A DNA stretch of 6,648 bases, taken from the NCBI GenBank assembly GCA_014376325.1, contig JACMRP010000190.1, positions 1 to 6,648 of the forward strand. The letters run 5' to 3'. The notes beneath the pieces were generated by a model, which was not told the origin of the DNA, did not search any database, and saw nothing but the letters and a program-made list of their open reading frames with translations. Numbering within the stretch: the first letter of the stretch is position 1; every line of letters starts with the position of its first letter. Made by a program: the position numbers and the translations under genes. The DNA is from Pseudobdellovibrionaceae bacterium (GTDB taxonomy: Bacteria; Bdellovibrionota; Bdellovibrionia; Bdellovibrionales; Bdellovibrionaceae). Positions 6,158-6,648 of this stretch are shown piece after piece.

Positions 6158-6192
6158 AAAAAGGCCTCCATTCTCATGGTGGCCTTTTTTTT
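6158..6192 (+). terminator. Strong intrinsic terminator after the Cys-rich gene
   Basis: AAAAAGGCC (6158-6166) and CCA (6168-6170) pair with TGG (6177-6179) and GGCCTTTTT (6181-6189) around the loop TTCTCA, with a single T-T mismatch. Eight T residues (6185-6192) follow the GGCC. The A-run on the left would let it also work on the opposite strand. It ends the Cys-rich unit and insulates the TolC-like gene. Confidence 0.85.
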
Positions 6193-6227
6193 CGCATTGC
6201 GCATCGCTTGGTTCTTTTTGATACCAG

Positions 6228-6256
6228 TTGAATTCATCGCGCTCCGCACATAGCAT
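6228..6256 (+). promoter_or_regulatory. Candidate sigma-70 promoter for the TolC-like gene
   Basis: TTGAAT (6228-6233) and TAGCAT (6251-6256) each match 4 of 6 consensus bases and are 17 bases apart. Transcription would start near 6263, only about 3 bases before the ATG at 6266, so the mRNA would be nearly leaderless. That agrees with the lack of a real Shine-Dalgarno. It lies between a strong terminator and the gene, where a promoter is required. Confidence 0.4.
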
Positions 6257-6265
6257 TCTGGATCC

Positions 6266-6648
6266 ATGAAACCTGTGAATTGGGTTCTTCTTATTTTGAT
6301 CTTGTTGGCAATTCCTGGCCCCCGCTCCGAAGCGGCGCCGGAAACGCGGGAGACGATCAATTTCCAGCAGAGTCTCGAGCGGGCTGAGCAAAAGTCACCG
6401 GCCATGCAAAGTTTAAAACTCCGCGCACAGAACGCGGAGCTCGCATCGAAAACCGCATGGGCTACTTTGTTTCCAACTATAGACCTTCAAGCGGCACACA
6501 CTTATTCGCAACAAAACACCAGCCCTTACTTTTCGACCGCGTATCGTCACGCCCCTTGGTCCAATCAAGCGGGTGTTAGCATCAACGAAAATCTATACGA
6601 CAATGGTGTCAGCTGGCGGCAAGGGCGCATTGCCGACCTCGAAGAAAA
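6266..6648 (+). CDS. TolC-family outer-membrane efflux protein (5' part, runs off the window)
   Basis: The first 127 residues are present; typical family members run to 420-500. A signal peptide (hydrophobic 6-17, SEA at 21-23 as likely cleavage site) is followed by features of the outer-membrane efflux (OEP) domain: a first helix with QQSLERAEQKSP (34-45), a long Ala-rich, Lys/Glu-rich helix ending in TLFPTIDLQAAH, then strand-like sequence and INENLYDNG before the next helix. Such proteins form trimeric outer-membrane channels for type I secretion or tripartite efflux; which partner is used cannot be told because downstream genes are not in view. The start is bounded by an in-frame TAG at 6251-6253, so ATG 6266 is the natural choice, though only a weak GGA lies upstream. 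It is separated from the previous unit by a strong terminator and has its own candidate promoter. Confidence 0.88.
   Translation, partial: MKPVNWVLLILILLAIPGPRSEAAPETRETINFQQSLERAEQKSPAMQSLKLRAQNAELASKTAWATLFPTIDLQAAHTYSQQNTSPYFSTAYRHAPWSNQAGVSINENLYDNGVSWRQGRIADLEE

Noticed and set aside
5975..6405. Overlapping minus-strand open frames of 138 and 89 codons
   Set aside because: They cross a strong plus-strand terminator and run antisense to the TolC signal peptide and the Cys-rich gene; composition is Arg/Cys-rich as expected of a shadow frame.

Overview
The window (about 50% GC) reads as ordinary bacterial chromosome from a Gram-negative organism: it carries a periplasmic murein endopeptidase, a TolC-type outer-membrane protein and several Sec signal peptides. 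An AgmX/PglI-type periplasmic protein, a response regulator with a PilZ-like tail and a sigma-28-type motif before a sensor kinase suggest a motile lineage of the former delta-proteobacteria, Bdellovibrio-like rather than enterobacterial. That placement is inference; there is no rRNA or marker gene to prove it. I see no tRNA, rRNA, CRISPR array, insertion sequence or integrase.

Layout. Bases 1-126 are the 3' end of an unrecognised plus-strand gene. Converging on it from the minus strand (160-825) is a secreted protein built from two copies of an AgmX/PglI C-terminal-like domain. A 121-base divergent intergenic region follows, with a close match to a sigma-28 (FliA) promoter facing right. To its right lies a two-component pair: a tripartite hybrid sensor kinase (947-3451; two membrane segments, PAS, HisKA/HATPase, receiver, HPt) and, 12 bases on, a response regulator with a receiver and a degenerate PilZ-like domain (3464-4150). 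A weak terminator-like hairpin separates these from a membrane-anchored LysM-like/M23 peptidase of the MepM type (4185-5474), which ends at a long hairpin (5482-5520).

Bases 5475-5783 hold no intact gene, only short repeats, an imperfect hairpin and a possible tiny reading-frame remnant. Then comes a disrupted gene for a small secreted Cys-rich protein (5784-6132): it has a good ribosome binding site, a clean signal peptide and a strong terminator, but also an in-frame TAA just after the signal peptide and a +1 frame change near the 3' end. The window closes with the first 127 codons of a TolC-like outer-membrane efflux protein (6266 onward).

How they work together. The kinase and regulator carry every residue needed for a four-step relay, H366 to D652 to H777 to D52 of the regulator. 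The regulator has no DNA-binding domain, so output is probably protein-protein or, less likely, c-di-GMP linked. If the sigma-28 promoter is real, the pair is expressed with the flagellar or chemotaxis regulon. No functional link to the peptidase or the TolC gene can be shown from sequence alone.
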